This document shows, piece by piece, positions 7,864 through 16,259 of a stretch of 64,000 nt of DNA (position 1 is the first letter of the stretch; the number at the start of each line of letters is the position of its first letter). Location of the stretch: contig JBAZKW010000006.1 in NCBI GenBank assembly GCA_041650595.1, forward strand, positions 1 through 64,000, in the 5' to 3' direction. The notes beneath the pieces are model-generated. The model made no database searches. It was given only the letters and a program-made list of their open reading frames with translations, and was not told the origin of the DNA. The DNA comes from CALFCX01 sp041650595. GTDB taxonomy: Bacteria; Margulisbacteria; WOR-1; JAKLHX01. Made by a program: the position numbers and the translations under genes.

Positions 7864-8595
7864 ATGATAAGCATTTCAAATAGTCCGAATGTTCGAAGAT
7901 ATGCGAGAGGATTTCTAAGTGTTGGATCTGTGTATGGAACGATTAAACTGCGCGATGGTATAAAGCCTGTCGATGTTTTAGGGAGTAGGGCTGTGCGCGT
8001 TTTAAGATATAGCGGGGCCTTATATAGAAGACAAATAGATCCAGTGGGAATCGCAAAAAATTATGATCAGCCCGACGCAACATGGGAAATAGCAAAACTC
8101 AGGAAGTCAGATTATTATCGTAATGGAGAACTTTGTTCTCAAGGTCTCAGCCAAATGATAGTAGGCAGGTTGGTTGAACATAAAGATCTTGTCTCTGAAT
8201 ATGGCGATAGTACCGAGTCCGCACTTGCTGCGATACGCTGCTTTATGCTGGGGGATACTGCCGGATTCAACCGGAACGTACATAGCCTTCGTAACGTGGA
8301 TTTGGACCTGAGCGGAGCTTATTTGAGGGGCGCAATGATCGATGGCATGGACTTGACCAGCGTTTCTCTTATCAAGGCCAATCTGACTAATGCAGTCTTA
8401 AGGGGAGTGTCTTTGCGCGGAACATTTCTGGCAGGAGCAAAAATGGCCGGTGCGGTTCTTATCGGGTGCGATTTTGCTCCAGAAACCGTCGACATGGCAA
8501 AGATGAGGAATGTTACTTTTGTAAGATCTAAAGTTCCCTCAACTCCGGAATTTGCCGCTTTTGCCAATAAATATGGAATAAAAATTGTTGATTGA
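7864..8595 (+). CDS. Pentapeptide-repeat protein with unknown N-terminal domain
   Basis: A 243-aa soluble protein. The C-terminal third (about residues 142-210) has the A(D/N)LxX pattern of a right-handed quadrilateral beta-helix: DLSGAYLRGAMIDGMDLTSV, then ANLTNAVLRGVSLRGTFLAG and AKMAGAVLIGCDF. Such helices usually act by binding proteins. The N-terminal 140 residues are not recognisable. No signal peptide. An optimal ribosome site and a sigma-28-type promoter sit upstream, and a strong terminator follows at 8674. Confidence 0.8.
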   Translation: MISISNSPNVRRYARGFLSVGSVYGTIKLRDGIKPVDVLGSRAVRVLRYSGALYRRQIDPVGIAKNYDQPDATWEIAKLRKSDYYRNGELCSQGLSQMIVGRLVEHKDLVSEYGDSTESALAAIRCFMLGDTAGFNRNVHSLRNVDLDLSGAYLRGAMIDGMDLTSVSLIKANLTNAVLRGVSLRGTFLAGAKMAGAVLIGCDFAPETVDMAKMRNVTFVRSKVPSTPEFAAFANKYGIKIVD

Positions 8596-8673
8596 AAATA
8601 GGCAAGTCTGGTAGGAATAATTGAAGGACCGGTCTCAGTATCTCGGACAACAGTGTAATGCAAAAGTTCTCTG

Positions 8674-8702
8674 AAGCCGACACATTAATGTGTCGGCTTT
8701 TT
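8674..8702 (+). terminator. Rho-independent terminator after the pentapeptide gene
   Basis: Perfect hairpin with arms AAGCCGACACATT / AATGTGTCGGCTT (8674-8699) followed by a T run. It separates the plus-strand gene from the converging minus-strand glycosyltransferase. Confidence 0.85.
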
Positions 8703-9571
8703 CATATAAATATTCTTACAAGCCGATAGATCCCAAAAAGCAGCAATAATATTATTACAACTCTCAACACGTCGATAAAATAAAGTATCCAAAGTGCCCG
8801 TTTGCCGTAATGCTTCTTGAAAAAATGGTTTCTACTAGCGGTCCATACCCTGCTCAAGCGAAAAGGTGACCATTTTTTTACTGCAGTGCCTCCGTGGTGC
8901 ATTACGGAGGACGCAGGGATAAAAAATATTTTCCATCCCGCCTTTTTGACACGGAAACACAAGTCAACCTCGTCAAAGAACATATAATAGCCGCTGTCAA
9001 AAGGGCCTATTTTGTCTATGATCTCTTTCCTGACAAGCAGACAGGCCCCCATAGGCTGGTCTACTTCGGCAGTTTTGTCATATTTAAAACCGCTCATGAG
9101 ATATTTTTCTGAGAAAGGATTGAACGGTATAAGCGCTTCAATAAAGAGCTGTCTCATTGCCAAAGCGCCCAGAGTCGGGAATCCCATGCAGGAGCGCTGA
9201 AGACTGCCGTCGCTATTTAAGAGCTTTGGTGCGACCATGCCTGCATCTTTGTTCTTGTCGAGAAAATCGATGAGGATATCAAAAGACCCTTCAAATACTT
9301 CGGTATCAGGATTTAAGATAAGCAGATACTCTCCTTTGGCCCGTTCAAATTCCTGATTGTTTGCGGCCGCAAAACCAAGATTCTCCTTGTTCTTAATAAG
9401 AACTACCTGCGGGAATTCTTTTTCGATCATGTCTGGGGTGCCGTCCGGAGAATTGTTGTCGGCAACAAAGACCTCAAATTCGCATTTTGGAGCGTATTTA
9501 TAGATGGATGCTAAGCACTTTCTGAGCAAATCTTTCGTATTCCAGCTAACTATGCAGATAGAAAGTTTCAT
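8702..9571 (-). CDS. Glycosyltransferase family 2 (WbbL/rhamnosyltransferase-like)
   Basis: GT-A fold transferase acting at the cytoplasmic face of the membrane on lipid-linked or polymer acceptors; donor unknown. It has SICIVSWNTKDLL at the N-terminus, DNNSPDG near 37, and the metal-site region LNPDTEVF near 91. MGACLLVRKEIID and DEVDLCFRVKKAGW follow near 165-200. A C-terminal hydrophobic segment (about 262-283) should anchor it. The gene is isolated from the main polysaccharide cluster and is embedded between sigma-28-type genes on the opposite strand. Its own -10 (TATAAT, 9583-9578) lies 6 nt from the ATG, so the mRNA is probably leaderless. Confidence 0.9.
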   Translation of the reverse strand: MKLSICIVSWNTKDLLRKCLASIYKYAPKCEFEVFVADNNSPDGTPDMIEKEFPQVVLIKNKENLGFAAANNQEFERAKGEYLLILNPDTEVFEGSFDILIDFLDKNKDAGMVAPKLLNSDGSLQRSCMGFPTLGALAMRQLFIEALIPFNPFSEKYLMSGFKYDKTAEVDQPMGACLLVRKEIIDKIGPFDSGYYMFFDEVDLCFRVKKAGWKIFFIPASSVMHHGGTAVKKWSPFRLSRVWTASRNHFFKKHYGKRALWILYFIDVLRVVIILLLLFGIYRLVRIFI

Positions 9572-9577
9572 GGATTA

Positions 9578-9605
9578 ATTATATCCCAAAGCTGAGGGGG
9601 TTGAA
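9578..9605 (-). promoter_or_regulatory. Sigma-70 promoter of the GT2 gene; leaderless
   Basis: On the minus strand TTCAAC (9605-9600), a 16-nt spacer, TATAAT (9583-9578), then 6 nt to the ATG at 9571. No ribosome site fits in the remaining leader. Confidence 0.5.
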
Positions 9606-9617
9606 CATGATTTTGTG

Positions 9618-9645
9618 TGAAATCCCGGAGGAATACGTTCGATAT
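9618..9645 (+). promoter_or_regulatory. Sigma-28-type promoter, site C (1386-aa protein)
   Basis: TGAAATCC at 9618-9625, a 12-nt spacer, TTCGATAT at 9638-9645. The leader of about 33 nt contains AAGGAG before GTG 9685. Confidence 0.6.
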
Positions 9646-9684
9646 AAAACTGGAACGTGAAAGAGACAAAAAGGAGCATATAGC

Positions 9685-12600
9685 GTGGAAATATCTAATA
9701 TTTCAGCCCAGACAAATTCAACGGTTGTTTCCCAGATAAAAGATCAGCCGAGAAAGATGGATACTTCTGATAGCTGCAGGTCGATTGAAAAACAGGAAAT
9801 CTTACGCGAGTTTTGCCAGTCAGCGGAAAAACTTTTGTCTGCAGGTAAAGCGGACGAGGTTTTAAAAGCAGTGCAGGAATATTCTAATCCAAAATGCGCC
9901 GATAGGGAGCTGCTCGAGCGGTTTTATTTGATCTGGGCTGATGCATATATTGCAAAAGCCACATATTTGAGCATCCAGGACAGAATAATCCTGAACCAGA
10001 ATGTGTTAGCTATTCTGGCCGAGCTTGAAGCAAAGCTCAAAGATATGGGAGGCGTTGAAAAGGGAAGCAAAACGTATTTTGAATTAGGATCAAGGTTTGC
10101 CAAAGCACTGGTCGGGTCCGGAAATCCTGACGGCGCGGTCAAAATACTTTCCGAGTCGGAAAACGGAGGTCCGTCGTTCCTTGACAGATTGGACAAAGCG
10201 TCTCGCAGTGATGAACATCTAAGGTCGTTATATATTAACTCTGTCCTTGCGCTGACATTTGCCTATTCTACCGGAGGAGATTACGCGGGAGAATATGCGG
10301 AAGCAAAGACAAAATCCTTAAACACCGCACAAAAAGTTCTTAATGATACCCTTTTAAGAAGTGATTTGACCCATGAGGAAAGATTTAAACTGCTGAAACC
10401 TCTCGGAGATCTGTATTATGAGCGGCGGCTTATAACTACGGCAGGCGGGATTTACAGAAAAGCAATAAATGAGCTTGGGGTCACTCCCGGCGAAAAGGTC
10501 AAAGGTTTTAAAGCATATCTTGAGCTGGCAAGATGTCTGGCTGGCAGGGCAAGGCCCTCGGTTTTAAAAGGAACTGAGAGTGATTTTACCGCTTCTGACA
10601 AAATGTACGACGAGCTATTGGGTGTCGTCTTTGAAAGACAAATCGAGCTCAAAAAAATGATATCCGAAAAACCCGACAAGAAGGCAGAAGATGAGCTGAT
10701 CAGGCTCAACGCTTTATATGAATTGACCGTAAAGGAAAAAGCGGCGCAGCATAATATAAACTTTACGAATTTCTGGGCGGCAACAGACGGTTTCAACGAA
10801 GTTGTAAGAACGATCGACAGTTTTGCGGAGGCGGGAGTGCCAAAGGATATATTGTCGGGATTTGAGTTCAGGTCGCATTATGTCCTGACGTATTGTTACA
10901 AAGCTACGGGACGGGAAGACCTGCAGCAAAAGGAATTGCAGAAGATATGGGACATTATGACTGCCTGGTGGTGGCCGACAAAAGAAGAGTTCATGTCAAG
11001 GCAGGCGATAAAATACAAAACATCCTGGGATATAAGCGGTTCTTCAAAGACGGTGACCGACAAACACAGCGATACAACTTCAACTGTATATGACAGCAAA
11101 ACCGGTGCGGGCTCAAGAACCGCTGTTTCATCAAAGAGCCATACCGAAGCCGAGAAAAATATATTTGAAAATTTCTCGGACAGGATGAGGGTAGGGAGCC
11201 TCTCGTTTTATTTAGTTGAGCAGGCAAATGAGACCGAAACTTCCGGAACAAGCCTGACGGACACAGTGAAGACCGCTTGGGACCAGAATTTAAATGCCGC
11301 TACAACATTAACCACGACAATTAAGGATACGTTCAAAGCGGCGGGACTTAGAAGGATCGCACCGGGAATGGATAGCTGGAGGAATGACGGCCATATTATC
11401 GCCAGGGTAGATGTCTTTTATGACCTGTCAGAGTCCGGCAGCTATGAGTCCCAAATGACAACAAGTAACGGGAAAGTGAGTGAAACACAAGCTCTGACGC
11501 AAACGAAGGACAAAAAATATAAATATAGCGGTTTTGGCGTCAAATTTAACTATAAAGGCGATCGCAATAATACTGAGCTGAGCGCAAATTATGATGAGGT
11601 GAAAAGGATGATCCAGGCAAAAATATCGGAAGCTTTGAAACTCGATGAAAAAGGACATTTGTCTTTGCAGGCGGGACTAGGCGCAACCTACGACAACAAT
11701 CAGTTGTCTGCCGACAAAATAACGCATAATCCGGATCAGGGTGTCACGGCACTTGCTCCGGAAGTCGCGGTGACTAGCAAGGTTGACCGCTTTTCGATCA
11801 CCGCCGGTGTCAGTGCTCCCGCTGATGTCAAACATTCTTCTAAGGATAAGGATATTTTGACCGCTAACCCGAGCCTGACTATAAAATACGATATGGGAGA
11901 GATCATGAGCTGGGACGTTTCTCCTTCAGTCGGGACGGCATTCGTTTTCAACAGGGATGGGGCAACATCCGATACAGGAATATTATCGGCAAATCTGGCG
12001 CTTACAAAATATCAGACAAGTGTTAATATCGGAGCAGCAACTGATAATAAAATGGAAAACGCCGGTGTGGGCATATCTGTTGATTCAAAAATCGGCGGGT
12101 TAAAAAATACAAGAGTGATTGCCGGGGCAGGCAACAGCGCGGGTGGCAATACTTATCTGAGCGCGCTTTTACAGCACGAAAAAAGCGATTTTAACTTCCT
12201 GGGAATGCATCTTAACGCCGTTGAGGTGTTTGGAGGGCTGGCCTACACGCTTGATACATTGGGGCCGATTGCCGGGGTGGCGGTCAATCAGGAAATCACT
12301 CACAGATCACCGCTCAATACACAAAATATTCTTGCAAACGCTCAATATACGCCGCTTCTTGGCCCTTTATTCCGTATCGGGTATCAAAAACGATCGGAAA
12401 AAGGAGAACTGGGTGTTGAGCTTAACAGCCGCACATTGCTCGATGTAAACGCGATCTATAATGTGACCCAAAGATTTGGTCTGGGACTTGGAGTCAAGAT
12501 CAGGAAAAGTGATGAGAAAAGCGAGCGATCAGTCTCCCTGAAGCCGTCGGGAATAGAATTCAAAGAAATACCGAATGTCTACGGTTCCGGTGTAAAGACA

Positions 12601-13845
12601 ACAACATTCAGGATCGGCCCGTCCTTATCTTTAATAGGCATTCCTCTGCCGTTTGCTCTGTTTAAAGATCCCAATCCGGGAACGGGAGCATATCTAAAAG
12701 ACGATTCGCATTTTGGATGGTCAAATGATGAGGGCCATTCGGTCAAACAAGCGGTGACGAGACTGTATACACCGGAAGAAAAACAAATTATTGATGATTT
12801 GAAGACTGCTTTTGAAGTTATCAAGGATAAACGCGGCATTCAAATGTTCATAGATATGAATATCAAGATCCCGGAGAAAAAGCACAAGAAAATGAAAGAA
12901 ATGCTGACGGGAATAAAAACTCTTTTAGATGCGCTCAATTCTTCTGAAACGGATGCGATCTCATCCGTCGTAATAACAAGGTCCAATACCTGTGAAGTTA
13001 AAGAAAGCCAATTGATTGTCGGAGTGAAGTTGTTGCACGATGAAGCGCTTGCGGAAAAAGTAAAAAGCGCGCTTTCGCGGTCTCAGGAAGGCGGAAAAGA
13101 AGATGTTCAGCCGGACGGATTGATCCCCGCCGGTCATTGTGAAAAATATCTGGCACAGGGAGGAAAAATCGACCTGAAAGGCGTTGAAGATCCGAGATCC
13201 CTTGAACAGGGCTTGGCCGTGCTCGGAGATCTGGTCGAAGGCAATACTTTTAGGCTGGAAAACCTTAAAGGAATAGTGGTAACCGGAAACAAAAATTCTT
13301 CAGAAGGGATGCGCGCCGAAAAAAGAGGCCAATCTCTCTACATCAATGAATCATTTGTAACCGCGATGGAAGATGCGAGTAAGCGTGAGGCTGCAATAAA
13401 GCTGATAACCGGCAAAATGAATGTTTTTGATCTGCGCCGGGCATCTGAAATTGAAGAGAAGGGCGCTAAATCATTAGGAGCCATCTGCGCTTTGGAACTG
13501 CACCGTGAAACCAGCGATAAATATCGCGTTACTTTGACGGATTTTAATGTAGGGAAAGACAATATCCCTTACAAAGCCGGTTGCTCGATTGGTTTGAGAT
13601 TTGATCCGGATAGATCATGCATCATTTTGAGGATAAATTCGACAGACGATAAGAACGGCAGAACAAAAGAGATCAAGGTATTAAAAACAGAAGATGGTCA
13701 TGTCGTTGACAACATCACTTCCGATGTATCGTATGAACTGGGCTTTGTTGAAACGAACAGAGGAAAATTATCGGAAGCGGAACGGGTCGTTTACGAACAG
13801 ATGATCAGAGAATTTCTGGAAGCGGATAGAGCTAAAAATAAATAG
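9685..13845 (+). CDS. Large unknown 1386-aa protein: helical N-terminus and barrel-like centre
   Basis: No family recognised. Residues 1-35 are polar and disordered (MEISNISAQTNSTVVSQ). About 40-480 are alpha-helical and TPR-like (alternating short helices rich in Ala, Leu and Tyr). About 555-995 alternate polar and aromatic strands in the style of an outer-membrane barrel (for example LSLQAGLGATYDNNQLSA and LGPLFRIGYQKRSEKGELGV). About 1000-1386 are again mixed alpha/beta. There is no N-terminal signal peptide, which is unusual for a barrel. Start GTG 9685 follows AAGGAG; the next possibilities are inside the conserved-looking helical part. It has its own sigma-28-type promoter. Its stop overlaps the 3' end of the converging GT2 gene by 14 bp. 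Confidence 0.75.
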   Translation: MEISNISAQTNSTVVSQIKDQPRKMDTSDSCRSIEKQEILREFCQSAEKLLSAGKADEVLKAVQEYSNPKCADRELLERFYLIWADAYIAKATYLSIQDRIILNQNVLAILAELEAKLKDMGGVEKGSKTYFELGSRFAKALVGSGNPDGAVKILSESENGGPSFLDRLDKASRSDEHLRSLYINSVLALTFAYSTGGDYAGEYAEAKTKSLNTAQKVLNDTLLRSDLTHEERFKLLKPLGDLYYERRLITTAGGIYRKAINELGVTPGEKVKGFKAYLELARCLAGRARPSVLKGTESDFTASDKMYDELLGVVFERQIELKKMISEKPDKKAEDELIRLNALYELTVKEKAAQHNINFTNFWAATDGFNEVVRTIDSFAEAGVPKDILSGFEFRSHYVLTYCYKATGREDLQQKELQKIWDIMTAWWWPTKEEFMSRQAIKYKTSWDISGSSKTVTDKHSDTTSTVYDSKTGAGSRTAVSSKSHTEAEKNIFENFSDRMRVGSLSFYLVEQANETETSGTSLTDTVKTAWDQNLNAATTLTTTIKDTFKAAGLRRIAPGMDSWRNDGHIIARVDVFYDLSESGSYESQMTTSNGKVSETQALTQTKDKKYKYSGFGVKFNYKGDRNNTELSANYDEVKRMIQAKISEALKLDEKGHLSLQAGLGATYDNNQLSADKITHNPDQGVTALAPEVAVTSKVDRFSITAGVSAPADVKHSSKDKDILTANPSLTIKYDMGEIMSWDVSPSVGTAFVFNRDGATSDTGILSANLALTKYQTSVNIGAATDNKMENAGVGISVDSKIGGLKNTRVIAGAGNSAGGNTYLSALLQHEKSDFNFLGMHLNAVEVFGGLAYTLDTLGPIAGVAVNQEITHRSPLNTQNILANAQYTPLLGPLFRIGYQKRSEKGELGVELNSRTLLDVNAIYNVTQRFGLGLGVKIRKSDEKSERSVSLKPSGIEFKEIPNVYGSGVKTTTFRIGPSLSLIGIPLPFALFKDPNPGTGAYLKDDSHFGWSNDEGHSVKQAVTRLYTPEEKQIIDDLKTAFEVIKDKRGIQMFIDMNIKIPEKKHKKMKEMLTGIKTLLDALNSSETDAISSVVITRSNTCEVKESQLIVGVKLLHDEALAEKVKSALSRSQEGGKEDVQPDGLIPAGHCEKYLAQGGKIDLKGVEDPRSLEQGLAVLGDLVEGNTFRLENLKGIVVTGNKNSSEGMRAEKRGQSLYINESFVTAMEDASKREAAIKLITGKMNVFDLRRASEIEEKGAKSLGAICALELHRETSDKYRVTLTDFNVGKDNIPYKAGCSIGLRFDPDRSCIILRINSTDDKNGRTKEIKVLKTEDGHVVDNITSDVSYELGFVETNRGKLSEAERVVYEQMIREFLEADRAKNK

Positions 13846-14836
13846 TTCTCGACTGTTTTACCCCGGTCCAAAACCAATACTTACCGGCCAGGCCGACCAT
13901 AAAAGCAAGCAGCTTATATTGTTTTTTCTGTTCAAGAGAATTCATTAAACCGTAAATCCTGTTTTTGCCAATTAGGTTTATGATAAAAGTGAATATACTC
14001 TGCATCATCATCGGCAGCCAGAAATTCTCAGTTGATATTTTTACTTCAAAGACAGGATGCTTCTTGTAATATATCATCGCATTGCCGCCCATTTTAAGGG
14101 ATTTGTCTTTGACCCAGCCGATATCTTTCATGGAAAATTCATGCCTGAAGTGATATCCGAAAGCATTCTTGTTATTCTTTTGTTTGATCCCCATTTTTCT
14201 TAAGCGGAATCCAAGCTCCACATCTTCCCAGCAGAGATTCCGGAAATCTTCATCAAAAAGCCCGGCTTTCAGCAGTATTTCTTTGCTCAGAGAGCAGTTC
14301 CAGGTTGTAAAGTAACCGAAAGAAAAGTTGTTGTATCCTCCGGTGTATCCTTTGTGTTTTTTTCCGAGTTCTTCCATGCTGGACGTGTTTATTACGCGGC
14401 CCTGGACGATAATATCTTTCCCTGTCCTTTGTTGATGCTTCGCATGCGAAGCATTAACATGGTCCTTCATATGCTCCTCTATAAGCCGCGGATCCGCTAT
14501 CACATCATTATTCATAAGTAATATGTATTTTCCCTTTGCGGCTTTTATGCCGAGATTGTTGGCTGCTGCGGGGCCTTTTTTGGAGGGAGATTGTTTTATA
14601 TAGGATACGTCGGGGCGGGTTTTAAACCCTGCCTTGCCGGCAGGCAGGCCGCCCGTACAATTTTCAGTCCTTACAATCTTTTCTACCGCTTCCATAGTCC
14701 CGTCCGCGGACCCGTCGTCAACGATAATGATCTCATACTTGTCTTTAGGGTAGGTCTGGTCGAAAAGGCTTTTTATGGTCCTTAAAAGTATGTTTTTTCT
14801 ATTGTAAGTGGGGATCACTACGCTTATATCTGTCAT
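13832..14836 (-). CDS. Glycosyltransferase family 2
   Basis: A 334-aa GT-A transferase: SVVIPTYNRKNIL at the N-terminus, VDDGSADGT, LLMNNDVIADPRL (metal site), and CWEDVELGFRLRKMG, the chondroitin-polymerase-like acidic motif. The C-terminus is hydrophobic and probably membrane-associated. ATG 14836 (MTDISVVIPTYN) is chosen over the upstream ATG 14860, which would run through the divergent promoter. Two palindromic elements are translated in frame: one near residue 62 (GGLPAGKAGFKTRP) and a 20-bp GCATGC palindrome (VNASHAKHQ). It is divergent from the rfbC-like gene and heads away from the nucleotide-sugar operon. Confidence 0.9.
   Translation of the reverse strand: MTDISVVIPTYNRKNILLRTIKSLFDQTYPKDKYEIIIVDDGSADGTMEAVEKIVRTENCTGGLPAGKAGFKTRPDVSYIKQSPSKKGPAAANNLGIKAAKGKYILLMNNDVIADPRLIEEHMKDHVNASHAKHQQRTGKDIIVQGRVINTSSMEELGKKHKGYTGGYNNFSFGYFTTWNCSLSKEILLKAGLFDEDFRNLCWEDVELGFRLRKMGIKQKNNKNAFGYHFRHEFSMKDIGWVKDKSLKMGGNAMIYYKKHPVFEVKISTENFWLPMMMQSIFTFIINLIGKNRIYGLMNSLEQKKQYKLLAFMVGLAGKYWFWTGVKQSRTIYF
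14435..14454. repeat. 20-bp GCATGC-centred palindrome inside a GT2 gene
   Basis: ATGCTTCGCATGCGAAGCAT is perfectly self-complementary and is read in frame within the coding sequence. Its centre matches that of the ileS palindrome. Confidence 0.75.
14611..14657. repeat. Nested palindromic element inside a GT2 gene
   Basis: The outer arms repeat the GGGCGGGTTTTAAACCC...GCCCGTAC sequence seen intact at 2946-2970. The inner part is a TGCCTTGCCGGCAGGCA-type palindrome like those in the LpxB-related gene (27208) and purH (35073). The whole element is translated in frame. Confidence 0.7.
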
Positions 14837-14843
14837 TTGCTTT

Positions 14844-14856
14844 TGGTATAATTGTA
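14844..14856. promoter_or_regulatory. Overlapping divergent -10 elements (bidirectional promoter)
   Basis: Plus strand: TGGTATAAT at 14844-14852, 6 nt before the rfbC-like ATG 14859 (leaderless). Minus strand: TACAAT at 14856-14851, 14 nt before the GT2 ATG 14836. The two -10 boxes share two base pairs, so the two genes are driven from a 22-bp gap. Confidence 0.5.
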
Positions 14857-14858
14857 GC

Positions 14859-15485
14859 ATGAAGATTTTGGAAGTTAAAAATCTTGCCCTGGAAGAAGTA
14901 AAAGTAATAAAATATGCCCGTTTTTGCGATCACCGCGGATATTTTACCGAGACCTACAGAAAAAGCGATTTTAATAAAATAGATATCTTTAAGTACACTG
15001 AATTCATTCAGAGCAACGAAAGTTATTCTAAAAAAGGTGTGGTGCGCGGCCTGCATTTTCAGTGGAACCCGTATATGGGAAAGCTTGTAAGGACTTTGCG
15101 CGGCAGATTGATAGATCTTGTTATGGACATTAGGAAAGGATCGAAAACATACGGCCAAATCATAGCTTATGACATGCCTGCCGATCCGGAAAGTGATTTC
15201 GGGGAGTGGATATGGGTGCCAATAGGTTTTGCTCACGGCAATGTTTTTCCCGAAGATACACAGATAGAATATCTTTGTTCAGGTGAATGGAGCCCCAAGT
15301 GTGAGGCGGGGATCTCTCCGCTTGCCAAAGATATCGATTGGTCGCAGTGCGACCCGGACCTAAAAGAGATATTCGATGATATCGCAAAAGCGCCTCTGAT
15401 GACTGATAAGGACAGGGACGGGTACACTTTATCAAAATGGCTTGGAAATAAGGACAGTGATAACTTTATTTGCGGGAAGCTTTAA
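14859..15485 (+). CDS. dTDP-4-dehydrorhamnose 3,5-epimerase-like (RmlC family) protein
   Basis: Cupin-fold sugar-nucleotide epimerase, 208 aa, cytosolic. RmlC landmarks are visible: DHRGYFTETYRKSDF near 24, VRGLHFQWNP with catalytic His66, LVMDIRKGSKTYG near 88, and VPIGFAHGNV near 120. The C-terminus is conserved in style (ISPLAKDIDWSQCDPDLKEI). It is followed directly by an RmlD-like reductase, which suggests a 6-deoxy or related sugar. However, no RmlA or RmlB is present here, so the exact sugar cannot be named. The start follows from the -10 at 14847-14852. Confidence 0.85.
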   Translation: MKILEVKNLALEEVKVIKYARFCDHRGYFTETYRKSDFNKIDIFKYTEFIQSNESYSKKGVVRGLHFQWNPYMGKLVRTLRGRLIDLVMDIRKGSKTYGQIIAYDMPADPESDFGEWIWVPIGFAHGNVFPEDTQIEYLCSGEWSPKCEAGISPLAKDIDWSQCDPDLKEIFDDIAKAPLMTDKDRDGYTLSKWLGNKDSDNFICGKL

Positions 15486-16205
15486 ATGAACAAAGAGAAA
15501 ATGCTTTTTACCGGAGGAAAAGGTCTTTTGGCGACCCATCTGAAAGTCCATTTCCCTGACGGCATATTTGTTGATGTTGAAGAATTCGACATAACAAACC
15601 CCGCTGAAATGGATTCTTTTCTCTCAGCACACAAGGTCCGCACGATCGTCCATTGTGCAGCATATACCCTCGTGCCCAAGGCGGAACAAAATCCGGACAA
15701 ATTGATAAATATAAACATTGTCGGGACCGCGAACGTGGTAAACCTCTGCATCAAATACGGCATAAAGCTTGTATATATCTCTACCGATTATGTTTTTGAC
15801 GGCAAAAAAGGCATGTACAAAGAGGATGACCCCGTTTTTCCCGTCAATAAATATGCCTGGTCAAAGCTTGGAGGCGAATGCTCAGCGCGTCTTTATGATA
15901 ACAGCCTTATAATCAGAACCACTTTCGGCCCGGATATTTTTCAATATCCCGCAGCTTTTATAGACCAGTGGACATCCCGCGAGGGTGTTTCTGTTATATC
16001 AAAAAAGATCGCGGACCTGATAAATAAAGATGTTAACGGGGTTTTTCATGTAGGCGGAAGGAGGAAAACCGTATTTGAGTACGCAAAAGCACTTGATCCT
16101 TCAAAAGATATAAAACAACGATCGATCAAAGAGCTGAACGTTATTCTTCCCGTGGACACCTCGCTTGATACTACCAAGTACGCATCGATCATAGATCAGA
16201 AATAG
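15486..16205 (+). CDS. RmlD-like sugar nucleotide reductase (SDR family)
   Basis: NAD(P)-dependent short-chain reductase of the dTDP-4-dehydrorhamnose reductase family, 239 aa (RmlD is usually 280-300). The N-terminal dinucleotide site is FTGGKGLLATHL. It has HCAAYTLVPKAEQNP near 57, STDYVFDG near 100, and the catalytic Tyr/Lys pair in NKYAWSKLGGE near 120. It starts on the base after the stop of the rfbC-like gene, so the two are translationally coupled. The shorter C-terminal substrate domain makes the substrate uncertain. Confidence 0.85.
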   Translation: MNKEKMLFTGGKGLLATHLKVHFPDGIFVDVEEFDITNPAEMDSFLSAHKVRTIVHCAAYTLVPKAEQNPDKLININIVGTANVVNLCIKYGIKLVYISTDYVFDGKKGMYKEDDPVFPVNKYAWSKLGGECSARLYDNSLIIRTTFGPDIFQYPAAFIDQWTSREGVSVISKKIADLINKDVNGVFHVGGRRKTVFEYAKALDPSKDIKQRSIKELNVILPVDTSLDTTKYASIIDQK

Positions 16206-16244
16206 TTAACAACAGAGCGATGATGGTGCCCATATCTACCATGA

Positions 16245-16253
16245 TGATATAAT
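16245..16253 (+). promoter_or_regulatory. Extended -10 promoter; leaderless start at 16260
   Basis: TGATATAAT at 16245-16253 is followed after 6 nt by ATG 16260. No Shine-Dalgarno. Confidence 0.55.
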
Positions 16254-16259
16254 TACACT

